A stretch of 64,000 bases of DNA, from contig JBCBTJ010000010.1 of NCBI GenBank assembly GCA_039818665.1, positions 1 to 64,000 on the forward strand, read 5' to 3'. This stretch comes from JBCBTJ01 sp039818665. Lineage in GTDB: Bacteria; Pseudomonadota; Alphaproteobacteria; Caulobacterales; Hyphomonadaceae. The translations under genes were made by a program, and so were the position numbers. Positions within the stretch are counted from its first letter, which is position 1. Every line of letters begins with the position of its first letter. Shown in pieces: positions 55,802 through 64,000 of the stretch. The notes below the pieces were generated by a model. That model did not search any database and had not been told where the DNA came from. It saw only the letters and a program-made list of their open reading frames with translations.

Positions 55802-56775
55802 CGGGCTTGTTCCTGGTCGCGTGCTCGCCGACGCGGGCCTATCAAAGCGCTTTGACCCAGGTCGCCTCCGTGACGCCAAGCTTCGACGTTCAAGCTGAGA
55901 CCTTCACCACATTCGACGGCTCGCCGCTCGGTTTATCGGTTTGGCCCGCGGCCGACGGAGACCCGGAGATCGTCATCGTCGGCCTGCATGGCATGGGCGA
56001 CTACGCCAACGCGTTCTATCTCGCCGCGCCCTGGTGGGCCGAGCGCAGGGTCACGACCTATGCATATGATCAACGCGCCCACGGCCGCTCGCCCAAGCGG
56101 GGTGTTTGGCCGGACGAAGAGCTGTTCCGCGAGGATCTGAGGACCGCTGTTCGGGTCGCCCGGGCGATGCACCCAGAGGCCACGATCGCGGTTGTGGGGC
56201 ACTCCATGGGCGGCGCCGTGGCGGCCTCGGCGTTCGGCTCCGACGATCCGCCCGATGCAGACCGGCTCGTTTTGGTCGCGCCGGGCCTGAGAGGTTGGGG
56301 CGCGCTGCCCTTGCTCTATCGATCAAGCTTGTGGTTCTCAACCAGCGTCCGGCCGCGCTGGATCGTCCGCCCGCCTCGGCGCGTGGTTCGACAGATCACC
56401 CCGTCGGACAACGAAGAAATGTTGCGCCGCATCAGCCAGGACCCGCTGATGCTGTTCGATTATCGGATTGACGCGGTCTATGGCGTCGTCTCGCTCATGG
56501 AGCGCGCGCACAAACGGGCTGATAAGCTGCCGGAGCCGACGCTGATGCTCTACGGCGCGAAGGATGAGATCATTCCGCCGAACGGCGTGGCGCGCACCGC
56601 GGGGCGGCTGCCCGGCCATGTCCGCACCGCCTACTACGAGAACGGCTATCATATGCTGATGCGGGACCTGCAGGCGGAGGTCGTCTGGACCGACATCCTC
56701 ACATTTCTGAGAGACCCCGGCGCGCCCTTGCCTTCAACCTCGCCGCCGATCCCGTGGGCCGCGGCCACGAATTGA
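55714..56775 (+). CDS. Alpha/beta hydrolase lipoprotein (monoacylglycerol-lipase-like)
   Basis: A 353-residue protein. The basic leader VRRRAPARLARGG and a hydrophobic stretch ending FLVAC form a lipoprotein signal (Cys37). The hydrolase core has HGMGDYANAFYLAAPWW, AYDQRAHGRSPK, the nucleophile elbow VGHSMGGAVAA, GAKDEIIPP (Asp) and YENGYHMLMRD (His), matching serine-aminopeptidase_S33 lipases. The only start able to include the full signal is TTG 55714, which overlaps the previous gene by 88 bases in another frame. Confidence 0.85.
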   Translation: MAQETSLVRRRAPARLARGGAIALALAVLAGLFLVACSPTRAYQSALTQVASVTPSFDVQAETFTTFDGSPLGLSVWPAADGDPEIVIVGLHGMGDYANAFYLAAPWWAERRVTTYAYDQRAHGRSPKRGVWPDEELFREDLRTAVRVARAMHPEATIAVVGHSMGGAVAASAFGSDDPPDADRLVLVAPGLRGWGALPLLYRSSLWFSTSVRPRWIVRPPRRVVRQITPSDNEEMLRRISQDPLMLFDYRIDAVYGVVSLMERAHKRADKLPEPTLMLYGAKDEIIPPNGVARTAGRLPGHVRTAYYENGYHMLMRDLQAEVVWTDILTFLRDPGAPLPSTSPPIPWAAATN

Positions 56776-56842
56776 CGCCGCGCGCCATTGCGGCGTAAGC
56801 GGGCGGGCGATTCTCCCAGTCCGCTTTCCAAGGACCCCCCGC

Positions 56843-57883
56843 ATGTTCGACCATCCGTCCTATGACGCGCATGAAGGCGTTCATTTGTTCGAGGACGCCG
56901 AGGCCGGGCTTCGCGCCATCATCGCCGTGCACTCGACCGCGCTAGGCCCGAGCGCCGGCGGTTGCCGAATGTGGCGCTATGAGACCGGCGAGGAAATGCT
57001 GCGCGACGCGCTGCGCCTGTCTCACGGCATGAGCTATAAGAACGCGATGGCGGATTTGCCGCTGGGCGGCGGGAAGGGCGTCATCTGGGGCGATTCACGG
57101 ACCGCGAAGACGCCGGAATTGTTCCGCGCCTTCGGCCGCGCGGTTGAGACCCTCGCCGGCGCGTACTGGTCGGCTGAAGACGTCGGCGTAAGCCCGGCCG
57201 ACATGACCTACGCCGCTGAAGAAACACGCTATGTGGCGGGCCTGGAGAACGGGCCGGCCGCGAGCGGCGATCCAAGCCCGGTCACCGCGGAAGGCATCTA
57301 TCTCGGCATCCGCGCCTGCGCCAAGCGCGCCTTCGACACCGAGGACCTCTCCGGGATGCGTATCGCCGTGCAGGGCGTCGGCCATGTCGGCGGCTATCTA
57401 TGCGACCACCTCAGCCAGGCGGGCGCGAAGTTAGTGATCGCAGACGTGAATGAGACGGCCCTCGCCGAGGTCGCCGAACGGACCGGCGCGGAGATCGTCG
57501 CGCCGGACGCGATTTACGAGGCCGACGTCGACGTCTTCTCGCCCAACGCCCTGGGCGCTGTGCTTAATGAAGACACGCTAGGCCGCATCCGCGCCAAAGT
57601 CGTCGCCGGCAGCGCGAACAACCAGCTGGCGACGCCCGACATGGGCGCGAAGGTCCGCGACGCGGGCATCCTCTATGCGCCGGACTACGTCATCAATGGC
57701 GGCGGCATCATCAATGTCGCCGCCGAGATCTCAGGCAATTACTCCCGCGACTGGGTCGCCGGCAAATTGGATCGCCTCATGCAGACCCTCGGCGAGGTTC
57801 TGGACGACGCGATCGAGACCGGCCGCCCGACCAACGAAGTGGCCGACGCCATGGCCAAGGCGCGGATTGGGCGGGCCGCCTAG
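56843..57883 (+). CDS. Leucine-dehydrogenase-like amino acid dehydrogenase
   Basis: A 346-residue Glu/Leu/Phe/Val dehydrogenase. The catalytic lysines lie in LSHGMSYKNAMADLPLGGGKGVI (about 58-80). The NAD fold VQGVGHVGGYLCDHLSQAG (about 175-193) follows, then GSANNQLATPDMG and YVINGGGIINV. Length and sequence fit leucine or branched-chain dehydrogenases, which make 2-oxo acids used in branched fatty acid synthesis or catabolism. Its end overlaps the convergent RNase E gene by 4 bases. Confidence 0.93.
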   Translation: MFDHPSYDAHEGVHLFEDAEAGLRAIIAVHSTALGPSAGGCRMWRYETGEEMLRDALRLSHGMSYKNAMADLPLGGGKGVIWGDSRTAKTPELFRAFGRAVETLAGAYWSAEDVGVSPADMTYAAEETRYVAGLENGPAASGDPSPVTAEGIYLGIRACAKRAFDTEDLSGMRIAVQGVGHVGGYLCDHLSQAGAKLVIADVNETALAEVAERTGAEIVAPDAIYEADVDVFSPNALGAVLNEDTLGRIRAKVVAGSANNQLATPDMGAKVRDAGILYAPDYVINGGGIINVAAEISGNYSRDWVAGKLDRLMQTLGEVLDDAIETGRPTNEVADAMAKARIGRAA

Positions 57884-60267
57884 CTCGCTTTACGCCGCTG
57901 CCACCAGCCGCGCTTTTTCGGACGGTCCCGTTTGGGCTCCTCCGCCGCCGCTTCCGCAGGCGGCGATTCAGCCTCGGCCGCCACGGGCTCCGGCGCGCTT
58001 TCCACAAGCGCGGGTTCGGGACGCTTTTCGGGCTCCGGTTCCGGCTCGGCGGGCGTTTCGGGCTCGGAAGCTCCCGTCGCTTCGGCCGCATCCAGCATGT
58101 CGTCGGCGCTGAGCGTCAGTCCGTCGAGATAGGCCCCGCCGTCTTCCGGCGCGGAGGCGGCCGCTTTCAGCGGCGGAGGCGGCGCTGCGGGCTCGGCTGC
58201 GACGGTCTCTTCGGCCGCGGCTGGCGCGTCGTCTTGGGCCTCCGCATCCGTCGCAGCGTCCGCCTCTGCGGCGATCGCCTCATCGCCCTCGCTTCTGCGC
58301 CGGCGGCGTCCGCCGCGGCGTCCGCGCCGACGGCGTTTCTTCGGCGCGTCTTCGCCGTCTTCGTCGGTGGCCTCGGAGGTTTCGGCGTCTACGGTCTCCT
58401 CGTCGCCGGTCTCCTCGGCGTCGATGACTTCAAGCTCTGTCGAAGTGTCGGCCTCTTCGCGCCGGCGACGCCCGCGGCCGCCGCGCCGGCGGCGACGCCG
58501 GCCGCCTGCATCCTCTTCGCCCGCTTCGCCCGCTTGGCTTGTCGTCTCGGTCTCTTCCTCGTCCACCGGCAGATCGCCGTCGTCCGGATCGCCTTCGATC
58601 AGCGGCTTCCGGCGGGCTCGCGGCTTGGCGTTCGGATCTTTCTCGGCCTCGATCGCGAAATCGCCCGGCAGCAAATCATCCGAAGAGCGGATCGAGATGG
58701 CGAGGCCGGCCTCTTCTTCGATCCGCGTGACGGCGTCGCGCTTATTGTTGAACAGATAGATCGCGACATCGCCCGGTGCGTTCGCGGTCAGAGACTTCAA
58801 GCCGCCGCCGGCCGCCCGCGCCTCAATGCCGCGCAGCAATTGCAGGGCGGCGGACGGGATCGAGCGGCGCCGACCGGTGCCGTTGCAGGCCGGGCAGGGG
58901 TCGGAGCTTGCGTCCAACACGCCCGCGCGCCGACGCTGGCGTGAGATTTCCATCAGGCCGAAGCCTGAAATGCGCCCGTGCTGCACGCGCGCCCGGTCGA
59001 GCTTCAGGCATTCCTTCAGCTTCTTCTCGACGGCGCGATTGTTCTTCGACTCGTCCATGTCGATGAAATCGATGACGACGAGACCGGCGAGATCGCGCAG
59101 GCGCATCTGGCGGCAGGCTTCTTCCGCCGCCTCCAAATTGGTGCGCAGCGCGGTTTGTTCGATGTTCCGCTCGCGGGTCGATTTGCCGGAGTTCACGTCG
59201 ATCGCGACCAGCGCTTCGGTCTGGTTGATCACCAGATAGCCGCCGGACTTCAGCTGTACGACCGGGGAGAAGATGGAGTTCAGCTGATCCTCGATGCGGT
59301 TTTCGACGAAGAGTGGTCCCGGATCCTTCCACAGCTTCACCTTGCGGGCATGGCTCGGCATTAGCAGCTTGGCGAGGTCTTTGGCCTCGCGATAGGCCGG
59401 CTCTCCCTGAACAAGCACTTCCTCCACGTCCTTGTCGTAGAGGTCGCGCATGGCGCGATGGACCAGGCCGCCTTCTTCGTTCACCAGACACGGGGCGATG
59501 GATTTCAGCGTCAGGTCTCGGATATTGTCCCAAAGCTTCAAGAGATATTCGAAATCGCGCTTGATCTCGGTCTTGGTGCGTTTGGCGCCGGCGGTGCGCA
59601 CGATCAGGCCCATGCCCGCCGGCACATCCAGCTCGGTCATGATGGCCCGCAGCCGCTTTCGATCAGTCGCATTGCTGATTTTCCGCGAAATGCCGCCGCC
59701 TCGGGGGGTGTTGGGCATCAGCACGCAGTACCGCCCGGCGAGAGACAGATAGGTCGTCAGTGCGGCGCCTTTGTTGCCGCGCTCCTCCTTAACGACTTGG
59801 ACGAGCAGGATCTGATTGCGCCGAACCACTTCCTGGATCTTGTATCGCCGAGAGAACGAAGCGCGGCGAGGCCTAGGGCGGGCGTCGTCCTCGCTGTCGG
59901 CGTCGGCGGTTTCGCCGTCGTCCTCTTCATCGTCGCCATCTGCGTCTTCCGGATCGTCGGACGCCTCCTCGGCTGCGACCCGCTCAGCCTCTTCCCTGAG
60001 GATCGCCTCACGGTCCTCCTTTGGCAGCTGATAGTAGTCCGGATGGATTTCGTTGAAGGCGAGAAAACCGTGGCGGTTGCCGCCATATTCAACGAACGCC
60101 GCTTGAAGCGAGGGTTCTACGCGGGTGATTTTGGCGAGGTAGATATTGCCTCGCAGTTGTTTTTTTCCGGCCGCTTCAAAGTCGAAATCATCGACACGAC
60201 CGTCCGTGACGAGGGCGACCCGGGTCTCTTCCGGGTGGACCGCGTCGATCAGCATGGATTTGCTCAT
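57880..60267 (-). CDS. rne: Ribonuclease E/G
   Basis: A 795-residue endoribonuclease. An S1 domain (about 35-190) contains a long acidic insertion typical of Alphaproteobacteria (about 100-135). The catalytic DNase I-like part has VDVNSGKSTRERNIEQTA and VVIDFIDMD (magnesium aspartates), and the Zn-link is CPACNGTGRR. The C-terminal 300 residues alternate Arg-rich RNA-binding stretches (RRRRRGGRGRRRREE) with acidic and proline-rich scaffold. It starts RNA decay and rRNA/tRNA maturation at the membrane degradosome. ATG 60267 is the conserved MSKSMLIDAVHPEE start. Confidence 0.96.
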   Translation of the reverse strand: MSKSMLIDAVHPEETRVALVTDGRVDDFDFEAAGKKQLRGNIYLAKITRVEPSLQAAFVEYGGNRHGFLAFNEIHPDYYQLPKEDREAILREEAERVAAEEASDDPEDADGDDEEDDGETADADSEDDARPRPRRASFSRRYKIQEVVRRNQILLVQVVKEERGNKGAALTTYLSLAGRYCVLMPNTPRGGGISRKISNATDRKRLRAIMTELDVPAGMGLIVRTAGAKRTKTEIKRDFEYLLKLWDNIRDLTLKSIAPCLVNEEGGLVHRAMRDLYDKDVEEVLVQGEPAYREAKDLAKLLMPSHARKVKLWKDPGPLFVENRIEDQLNSIFSPVVQLKSGGYLVINQTEALVAIDVNSGKSTRERNIEQTALRTNLEAAEEACRQMRLRDLAGLVVIDFIDMDESKNNRAVEKKLKECLKLDRARVQHGRISGFGLMEISRQRRRAGVLDASSDPCPACNGTGRRRSIPSAALQLLRGIEARAAGGGLKSLTANAPGDVAIYLFNNKRDAVTRIEEEAGLAISIRSSDDLLPGDFAIEAEKDPNAKPRARRKPLIEGDPDDGDLPVDEEETETTSQAGEAGEEDAGGRRRRRRGGRGRRRREEADTSTELEVIDAEETGDEETVDAETSEATDEDGEDAPKKRRRRGRRGGRRRRRSEGDEAIAAEADAATDAEAQDDAPAAAEETVAAEPAAPPPPLKAAASAPEDGGAYLDGLTLSADDMLDAAEATGASEPETPAEPEPEPEKRPEPALVESAPEPVAAEAESPPAEAAAEEPKRDRPKKRGWWQRRKAS

Positions 60268-60676
60268 CGTATAACGCCTTTCCTGTCGGCCAAGCGGGAC
60301 TGCGCGCACTGCGCGTCGGTCCGGCGCTCTGGCCGATATGTCTTGTTGGGCCCGACCGGCGCACGCCGCGTCCGCCGGCGATCGCCGCGGAAAAGTGGAA
60401 GGGTGCGTTGGGTCGGGGAGTCATTTAGGTTCCGAATGCCTCTGCGCCGGCCCTGGCCGTATCGGCGCGATTGCGCGGCGCTGGAGGAAGCTGTTCATGG
60501 GCGGCGTTCGCCGCTGTTACTTAGATGCACGCTTTTTGAGCGGGAGGGAAGGGGCCAATTCGATCCTTACGGGGAAGACACCCATCCTCTTGTAAATCGC
60601 CAGTTAAGCTGACCTGGTTCAAGCAGGCGTCTAGAATCGCATCGGTTTGAGATCGGAGCCCGTTTCTTTGTTCAAA
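60268..60676. other. 409-base leader region between rne and the amidase gene
   Basis: No supported gene. It carries the divergent promoters and a long 5' leader for rne, where autoregulation of RNase E through its own leader is usual in bacteria. Several GC-rich hairpin-forming runs are visible (for example around 60366-60383 and 60463-60482), but I cannot match them to a described element. Confidence 0.5.
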
Positions 60677-61855
60677 ATGGCCGCCCTCCTGATCGCGCTG
60701 GTCGTTGCAGTCGCCCCGGCCTCGCGCGCCGACATCGCCGCGCTGCGGATCATGGGCGACGGCGTCGCATCGCGCGTGGTGATCGAGGCGGACGAACCGC
60801 TGGCGCATGAGACATTCGCAGACGCCGCGGACGGCATGCGGATCCATGTGCGCTTGCCGGGCGTGGTCTGGGACGAGCCGTCTGTCAGCCGTGTCGGCCT
60901 CAGCGGGGTCTCCGGCTATCACTGGGATGGCGCGGGCCTGGTTCTAACCCTCGACCACCCCATGCTCGTGGCGCGGACGCAGAGTTTGCCGCCCACTGGA
61001 ACCGCCGAGCGCCATCGTTTGATCTTGGACCTGGCGGCGGTGTCGGAAGCGCGCTTTGCGAGCGCCGGCCGCCGCGACGCCGGACGGCTGGCTGCTGTTG
61101 CGGTCACGACGCTTGCGGCGGATGCGCCGCCCGCTCCAAGCCGGAAGCCCGTCGTCGTCGCCCGCGGCGCTTCGGACAAGTATGTTGTGGTGATCGACCC
61201 GGGACACGGGGGCAAGGATCCGGGCGCGCTGTCGGATTGGGGCGATGAGAAGACGATCAATCTGAAAGCCGCCCGCACGCTGCGCGCGATGCTGGCGTCC
61301 GATCCGCGCTTCGACGTACGCCTGACGCGTGACGATGACCGGTTCATCGAGCTCGAAGATCGCGTCGAAATGGCGCGCGGCTGGGGCGCCGACCTGTTCA
61401 TTTCCCTCCATGCCGATGCGGCGAGGTCCTCGTCCACTAAAGGCGCCTCGGTCTACACGCTCTCAAGCAGCGGCAAGGCGCGCGCCGATCGCATGGCTCG
61501 GGAGCATGACTGGACTCTGCCGATCGAAACCGACGCGCCGGAGGAGGTCACAAATATCCTCGCCGACATGCTGGAACGGGAAACGCAGTCCAATTCCGCG
61601 AAACTCGCGGCTCTGCTGATCCCGGAGCTGGCGGAAGCCGGGCCGATTCTGCGCAACACGCATCGCAATGCGGGCTTTGTCGTATTATTCGCGCCCGACG
61701 TGCCGGCCGTGCTTCTGGAGATGGGGTTTCTCACCAATCGCGATGACGCGCGGCGCGTCAGCTCCGATATCGGCCGCCGGGCGGCCATGGCGGCCGTCTA
61801 CAACGCGATTGTGGCGTATTTCGACGCTCAAGAGTTGAAGTTGGCCGCGAACTGA
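60677..61855 (+). CDS. N-acetylmuramoyl-L-alanine amidase with AMIN domain
   Basis: A 392-residue periplasmic amidase. Signal MAALLIALVVAVAPASRA, AMIN domain (about 20-130) for septal peptidoglycan binding, linker, then Amidase_3 with zinc ligands VIDPGHGGKDPGAL (His), the E of GDEKTINL, SLHADA (His) and catalytic glutamate LLEMGFLTN. It cleaves stem peptides from glycan strands during cell separation. ATG 60677 is used; TTG 60668 or 60647 behind GGAG are in frame and possible. Confidence 0.93.
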   Translation: MAALLIALVVAVAPASRADIAALRIMGDGVASRVVIEADEPLAHETFADAADGMRIHVRLPGVVWDEPSVSRVGLSGVSGYHWDGAGLVLTLDHPMLVARTQSLPPTGTAERHRLILDLAAVSEARFASAGRRDAGRLAAVAVTTLAADAPPAPSRKPVVVARGASDKYVVVIDPGHGGKDPGALSDWGDEKTINLKAARTLRAMLASDPRFDVRLTRDDDRFIELEDRVEMARGWGADLFISLHADAARSSSTKGASVYTLSSSGKARADRMAREHDWTLPIETDAPEEVTNILADMLERETQSNSAKLAALLIPELAEAGPILRNTHRNAGFVVLFAPDVPAVLLEMGFLTNRDDARRVSSDIGRRAAMAAVYNAIVAYFDAQELKLAAN

Positions 61856-61957
61856 GGCCTAGGCCTTCCGAGCGCTGCCGACGCGCCTTACTCTTGGCCA
61901 AGTTGACTGCGATTCCCTCCGGGTTCGCGATACAGAAGACAGAGCTCTGACAGACAT

Positions 61958-64000
61958 ATGCCTGAACGCATTTGGTTGCCCAGCTGGACCCTGATCCGAC
62001 GCACGCTGATCGTGCTGTTCATCCTGGGGGTCGTCGCTTTAATCGCCCTATGGGCGTGGGTGTCGGCGCTCGCGCGGGACTTGCCCGACTATCGCAAGCT
62101 CGCCGAATACGAGCCGGCGATCACCTCGCGCGTGCACGCCGGCGACGGCACGCTGATCGCCGAATTCGCCTCGGAGCACCGGGTGTTCGTGCCGTATGAG
62201 TCCATCCCTGTGCACCTGGTGAACGCCTTTACCTCGGCGGAAGACAAAAAATTCTTCGAGCACAATGGCATCGATTGGCTGGGCATGGCGCGCGGCGTGA
62301 CGCGCACCGTGATCAATCAAATCACCGGCGACGGCGGCATGCAGGGCGGCTCCACCATCTCCCAGCAAGTCGCGAAAAACATGCTGCTCACCCGCGACCA
62401 GACTATTGTCCGCAAGGTCAAAGAGATGGTGATCACGCGCCGCATGGAGCGCGCCTTCACAAAGCCCCAGATCATGGAGCTTTATCTCAATGAGATCTAT
62501 CTCGGCGGAAACGGGCGCGGCGAGAACTATTATGGCGTCGGATCGGCGGCGTTGAATTATTTCGGGAAATCCCTGCCGGAGCTGAACCTCGCTGAAGCGG
62601 CGACGCTGGCGGCCCTCGCGCAGCTCCCCGGCGCGGTGAACCCTTACACAAACCCGGAGCGCCTGACGGTGCGGCGCAATTGGGTGCTGTCGCGGATGGT
62701 CGTGAACGGGCACATTTCGAATGAAGAAGCCGACGCGGCGAAGGCGCAGCCGCTGGAGACGGTCCGCCGCCTTCGCGGCGCCGAATATGCGGCGGCGCAG
62801 TACTTCGTCGAAGAGCTTCGCCGCGACCTCGTCGACCAGTATGGCGAAGAAGCGTTGTACGAAGGCGGGCTGTCGATCCGCTCGACGATCGACACGCGGC
62901 TGCAGCTTGCGGCGCAGGAAGCCCTGCAGGCCGGCCTTGAAGCCTATGACCGCCGCCACGACTACCGCGGGCCGTTCGCGAATGTCGACATGTCCGGCGA
63001 TGTAGCCGAACAGCTCGAAGCGCTCGGCCTGCCCAGCGGTTCAGGCGAATGGGAGGCGGCTGCTGTCCGGGGCGTCGGAGAAGAAGGCGCGGGGCTTGTC
63101 TTGAAGGATGGCGCGCGCGTCACCCTCTCGCCGGATGATGTGAAATGGGCGAGCGACACCTATCAGCGCCCCGGCGGCGGCGCAGGACTGCGCCCGGGCG
63201 ATGTCGTTCTGGTCGAAGTCAGCCGCGAAGGCGACCCGGGAGAGGACGACGCGCCGCCTCCGCCCCAGGGCGAGCCGGTTTTGCGCCAGGTGCCAGACGC
63301 CGACGGCGCGCTGATCGCGCTCGACGCCCATACAGGCCGCGTGCTCGCCATGGCTGGCGGCTATTCCTTCTGGAAAAGTCAGTTCAACAGGGTGACCCAG
63401 GCCAAGCGCCAGCCTGGCTCGAGTTTCAAGCCGTTCGTCTACGCGGCGGCGTTGGAAAAAGGCTATACGCCCGTCTCAAAAGTGCTCGACGCGCCCTTTG
63501 TCGATTTCGACATTTCGACTGAGGACTTCTGGGCGCCATCGAACTATTCCGAGGGCCGCTTCTACGGCCTCTCCACGATGCGGGTCGGGCTTGAGCAGTC
63601 GCGGAACCTGATGACCGTGCGCATGGCGCAAGACATCGGCATGGAGCCCGTGACCGATCTCGCCGAGCGCGTCGGCCTTTATGAAAAGCTCGACCCTTAC
63701 CTCGCCATGTCGCTCGGAGCCGGGGAGCTCACCATGATGGACCTCGCCAAGGGTTATGCGACGCTCGTGAACGGCGGCAAGCGCGTGTCGCCGACATTCT
63801 TCGACCGCGTCCAGGACCGCTATGGCCGCACGCTGTTCCGCCACGATCAGCGCGATTGCGGCTATTGTACATCGGATGCGGATTGGAACGGCGACGCGCC
63901 GCCGGAGCTTGAGGACAACCGGCCGCAAGTGCTCGACCCCGTCGTTGCGTATCAGGTGGTGCACATGTTGGAGGGCGTCGTCGAGCGCGGCACGGGCCGG
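61958..64000 (+). CDS. mrcA: Penicillin-binding protein 1A, bifunctional (3' end off the window)
   Basis: The frame is open from ATG 61958 to the last base, giving 681 codons; the C terminus is missing. A short cytosolic part and one membrane helix (LIVLFILGVVALIALWAWV, about 19-37) are followed by the GT51 glycosyltransferase with EDKKFFEHNGIDW (catalytic Glu), GGSTISQQVAKNML and RKVKEMVITRRMER. An OB-like insertion follows, and then the transpeptidase with SxxK in QPGSSFKPFVYAAALE. The SxN and KTG regions are at or beyond the edge. It polymerises and crosslinks peptidoglycan and is placed right after the amidase, as in many Alphaproteobacteria. Confidence 0.95.
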   Translation, partial: MPERIWLPSWTLIRRTLIVLFILGVVALIALWAWVSALARDLPDYRKLAEYEPAITSRVHAGDGTLIAEFASEHRVFVPYESIPVHLVNAFTSAEDKKFFEHNGIDWLGMARGVTRTVINQITGDGGMQGGSTISQQVAKNMLLTRDQTIVRKVKEMVITRRMERAFTKPQIMELYLNEIYLGGNGRGENYYGVGSAALNYFGKSLPELNLAEAATLAALAQLPGAVNPYTNPERLTVRRNWVLSRMVVNGHISNEEADAAKAQPLETVRRLRGAEYAAAQYFVEELRRDLVDQYGEEALYEGGLSIRSTIDTRLQLAAQEALQAGLEAYDRRHDYRGPFANVDMSGDVAEQLEALGLPSGSGEWEAAAVRGVGEEGAGLVLKDGARVTLSPDDVKWASDTYQRPGGGAGLRPGDVVLVEVSREGDPGEDDAPPPPQGEPVLRQVPDADGALIALDAHTGRVLAMAGGYSFWKSQFNRVTQAKRQPGSSFKPFVYAAALEKGYTPVSKVLDAPFVDFDISTEDFWAPSNYSEGRFYGLSTMRVGLEQSRNLMTVRMAQDIGMEPVTDLAERVGLYEKLDPYLAMSLGAGELTMMDLAKGYATLVNGGKRVSPTFFDRVQDRYGRTLFRHDQRDCGYCTSDADWNGDAPPELEDNRPQVLDPVVAYQVVHMLEGVVERGTGR

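Noticed and set aside
57900..58620. Repetitive GC-rich tract that looked like a repeat array
   Set aside because: It encodes the low-complexity Arg-rich, acidic and Pro/Ala-rich C-terminal scaffold of RNase E, which is normal for this protein.

Overview
The window is GC-rich, gene-dense DNA from an alphaproteobacterium. The strongest marker is a complete PhyR-NepR-EcfG general stress response (GSR) core, a system confined to Alphaproteobacteria. An SOS-type imuA-imuB-dnaE2 cassette with a GAAC-N7-GAAC LexA box, typical of this class, agrees. The general gene content would fit a Caulobacterales/Hyphomonadaceae-like lineage, but I cannot fix the order or genus from sequence alone. No rRNA, tRNA, CRISPR array, insertion sequence or phage gene was seen.

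Region 1 (1-5.1 kb) holds a gene cut by the left edge, an HxlR regulator with two tautomerase-fold proteins and a DUF4345 membrane protein, a small lipoprotein, guaA, and an AraC-type regulator. Region 2 (5.4-27.7 kb) is a stress island built around phyR (-) and nepR-ecfG (+). It also carries a second NepR-like gene, a degenerate sigma-like gene, two cytosolic HWE/HisKA_2 histidine kinases and a Crp/Fnr regulator. The effectors are typical GSR targets: Dps, CsbD, DUF1328, Pmp3, entericidin, MscS, DUF2945/DUF3140, a DJ-1-like protein, an FMN reductase, glutamate dehydrogenase, ExoD, a formate/nitrite-type channel, and small lipoproteins or membrane proteins. I found 15 EcfG-type boxes (GGAAC-N16-CGTT or a one-base variant of the -10), all with exactly 16 bp spacing. 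In five of them the start codon follows the -10 after exactly 8 bases with no Shine-Dalgarno, so those mRNAs should be leaderless.

Region 3 (28-34.7 kb) opens with a second AraC-type regulator. The two AraC genes are inverted paralogues that bracket the stress island. It continues with a SnoaL-like protein, a 744-residue trypsin-like protease/NUC nuclease fusion, and a quinone-reductase-like MDR enzyme, a GST and two MaoC/hotdog dehydratases. Region 4 (34.8-41.1 kb) is the LexA-controlled imuA-imuB-dnaE2 mutasome and an aquaporin-like channel. Region 5 (41.1-56.8 kb) contains an S8 protease with an outer-membrane-like C terminus, a TesA-like esterase divergent from a YbbAP-type ABC exporter, a hotdog thioesterase with an FAD oxidoreductase, a membrane hybrid-free histidine kinase, rlmJ, an M28 peptidase lipoprotein, pirin, a uracil-DNA glycosylase-family protein and an alpha/beta hydrolase lipoprotein. 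Region 6 (56.8-64 kb) has a leucine-dehydrogenase-like enzyme, RNase E, an AMIN/amidase_3 cell-wall amidase and a PBP1A gene running off the right edge.

The main biological story is the stress island. Sensor kinases would phosphorylate PhyR, PhyR-P would capture NepR, and EcfG would then fire the surrounding boxes, including those at phyR, nepR-ecfG and nepR2, giving positive and negative feedback inside one 22-kb segment.
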